Assembly: GCF_022557175.1 (NCBI RefSeq)
Contig: NZ_CP092915.1
Location: forward strand, 1,550,001 to 1,614,000
DNA length: 64,000 nucleotides
Direction: 5' to 3'
DNA from: Mycolicibacterium sp. YH-1
Lineage (GTDB): Bacteria; Actinomycetota; Actinomycetes; Mycobacteriales; Mycobacteriaceae
The notes under the pieces were generated by a model. That model worked only from the letters and a program-made list of their open reading frames with translations, was not told the origin of the DNA and searched no databases. Position 1 is the stretch's first letter. The number at the start of each line of letters is the position of its first letter. Shown here piece after piece: positions 62,632 to 64,000 of the stretch. The translations under genes were made by a program, and so were the position numbers.

Positions 62632-63525
62632 GTGCGCAAGCGGCCCGACAGTTCAGCGTGGTCGTACTGGCGCATGGTCGCGGGCGTCTGCGCTGGCGTG
62701 GCCATCGTGGTCGTCGGCGGCCTCACCGGGCACGTCAAGCTGGCCACCCCGGCCGAAGCGGCCGACGACGTGGACTGTGCGGTGGTCAAGTGCGTCGCGT
62801 TGACGTTCGACGACGGGCCGAGCCCCTACACCGACCGGCTGCTCTCGATCTTGGCGGACAACGGCGCGAAGTCGACCTTCTTCCTGATCGGCAACAAGGT
62901 GGCGGCCAACCCGGACGGGGCCAAGCGCATCGCCGACGCGGGCATGGAGATCGGCAGTCACACCTGGGAACACCCCAATATGACCACCATTCCGCCAGCC
63001 GATATCCCGGCCCAGTTCAGCAGGGCCAATGACGCTATCGAGGCGGCGACGGGTCAGCGGCCGACCCTGGTCCGGACGGCAGGCGGGTTGATCAACGCCT
63101 CGGTTCTCGCCGAGGCCAAGAAACAGGGGCTGGCCGACGTCAACTGGGACGTCATCCCATTCGACTGGGCTAACGACGCCAACCTCGCAGCCACTCGCGC
63201 CCTGCTGATGAGCCAGATCAAGCCGAACTCGGTGGTGTTGTTCCACGACACCTATTCCTCGACGGTCGACCTGGTCTACCAGTTCATCCCGGTGCTGCGG
63301 GCCAACGGCTACCACCTCGTGACGGTCAGCCACATGCTCGGCCCGCTGGCGCCGGGAACCGCCTACGGCAGCCGGGAGAACGGCCCGCCCGTCAACGTTC
63401 TGCACGATGTCGCGCCCGCAGACATTCCGGCGCTGCCGAACACACCGTCGCCCGCACCGATGCCGAACATCCCGATCACCGATATCGAGGGGCAGAACTC
63501 CGGCGGCCCCAACAACGGCGCCTGA
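62632..63525 (+). CDS. Exported polysaccharide deacetylase (NodB family), Rv1096-like
   Basis: This 297-residue protein has an N-terminal membrane or signal segment (VAGVCAGVAIVVVGGLTG, ending near PAEA) followed by a carbohydrate esterase 4 domain. LTFDDGPSPYT holds the catalytic and metal aspartates and IGSHTWEHPN the metal histidines. FHDTYSSTVD lies near the end. The usual RxPxG substrate motif reads RTAGG here, which departs from the typical family. The Pro-rich tail after 265 is low-complexity. Rv1096 is implicated in peptidoglycan deacetylation; that activity is likely but not shown here. The antiporter gene follows after six bases, so the two are an operon. Confidence 0.88.
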   Translation: MRKRPDSSAWSYWRMVAGVCAGVAIVVVGGLTGHVKLATPAEAADDVDCAVVKCVALTFDDGPSPYTDRLLSILADNGAKSTFFLIGNKVAANPDGAKRIADAGMEIGSHTWEHPNMTTIPPADIPAQFSRANDAIEAATGQRPTLVRTAGGLINASVLAEAKKQGLADVNWDVIPFDWANDANLAATRALLMSQIKPNSVVLFHDTYSSTVDLVYQFIPVLRANGYHLVTVSHMLGPLAPGTAYGSRENGPPVNVLHDVAPADIPALPNTPSPAPMPNIPITDIEGQNSGGPNNGA

Positions 63526-63531
63526 GGTCGG

Positions 63532-64000
63532 ATGGCGACCAATACCGCGTTCGTCCTGACCCTGCTGGTGGTGTGCTACGCCGTCGTGTCCGGCTTGGTG
63601 AAGCGCTGGTATGTGGCGCCCGCGCTGATCTTCGTCCTGGCCGGAATGGCGTTGGGGCCGTTCGGTCTCGACCTGCTGGAGGGCGGTCCGGACACCTCGA
63701 CATTCACGGTGCTGGCGCAGCTCGCCTTGACCGTCATCCTGTTCAATCAAGCTGCCGCACTTGATCTCTCGACGGTGGTACGCCGACGCGACGTCACCTT
63801 CCGGTTGCTGGTGATCGGCATTCCCCTGACCATGGTGCTGGGCGTGGTGACCGCGGTTCTGGTGCTGCCGGTGATGCCGCTGTGGGAGGCGGTGTGCCTG
63901 GCCGCGATCGTCGCGCCCACGGAGGTCGCGCTGATCCACGCACTGTTGGAAAACGATCGAGTCCCGGAGCGAATCCGCCACGCGCTGTCCACCGAGAGTG
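63532..64000 (+). CDS. Cation:proton antiporter, N-terminal part, cut by window end
   Basis: This frame starts at ATG 63532 and runs through the last base of the window without a stop (156 codons visible). It encodes an integral membrane protein: VLTLLVVCYAVVSGLV, then PALIFVLAGMALGPFG, LAQLALTVILFNQAA, LLVIGIPLTMVLGVVTAVLVLPV and AVCLAAIVAPTEVALIHALL. The AIVAPTEVALI segment resembles the conserved helix of CPA1-type sodium or potassium/proton antiporters. The C-terminal half lies outside the window. It follows the deacetylase by six bases. Confidence 0.8.
   Translation, partial: MATNTAFVLTLLVVCYAVVSGLVKRWYVAPALIFVLAGMALGPFGLDLLEGGPDTSTFTVLAQLALTVILFNQAAALDLSTVVRRRDVTFRLLVIGIPLTMVLGVVTAVLVLPVMPLWEAVCLAAIVAPTEVALIHALLENDRVPERIRHALSTES

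Overview
The window comes from a high-GC actinobacterium, almost certainly a Mycobacterium (Mycolicibacterium-type) species. Three things point there. The right part keeps the M. tuberculosis Rv1085c-Rv1096 gene order (hemolysin III protein, Z-prenyl synthase, coaA, glyA, desA2, phoAT-phoH2, polysaccharide deacetylase). Three glycosyltransferases are of the glycopeptidolipid (GPL) type. Many starts look like mycobacterial leaderless starts.

Region 1 (about 0.5-7.4 kb) is a sugar-nucleotide and methyltransferase block: a DUF4422-like protein, glucose-1-phosphate cytidylyltransferase, CDP-glucose 4,6-dehydratase and a 3,5-epimerase, joined by 4-base stop/start overlaps, then TylF-like, CmcI-like and two further SAM methyltransferase-like genes. 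Parts of it look lower in GC than the rest. Region 2 (7.4-16.6 kb) is a tailoring and export block: three GPL-type GT1 glycosyltransferases, an MFS exporter, a sulfotransferase, a methyltransferase and a cytochrome P450.

Region 3 (17.1-50.0 kb) is the core: an MbtH protein and two giant NRPSs of 8139 and 2754 residues, apparently one operon. I read the line as Cs-A-T-E / C-A-T / C-A-T-E / C-A-T / C-A-T / C-A-T-E / C | A-T / C-A-T-E / C-T. That is eight adenylation domains, epimerases in modules 1, 3, 6 and 8, a module split between the two proteins, and a terminal C-T pair with no A, thioesterase or reductase domain. The starter C domain implies N-acylation. Together with regions 1 and 2 this predicts an acylated, glycosylated, possibly O-methylated and sulfated octapeptide, related in logic to GPLs (tetrapeptides) but twice as long. 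A site matching the KstR operator consensus overlaps the likely promoter of the operon.

Region 4 (50.1-64.0 kb) is conserved chromosome: a membrane methyltransferase, hemolysin III protein, Z-prenyl diphosphate synthase, three membrane proteins, an IS481-family insertion sitting in what looks like the loop of a bidirectional terminator, coaA, a DUF885 protein, long-form glyA, desA2, phoAT-phoH2, a polysaccharide deacetylase and the start of a cation/proton antiporter cut by the window end. The accessory/core boundary lies near 50.05-50.8 kb.
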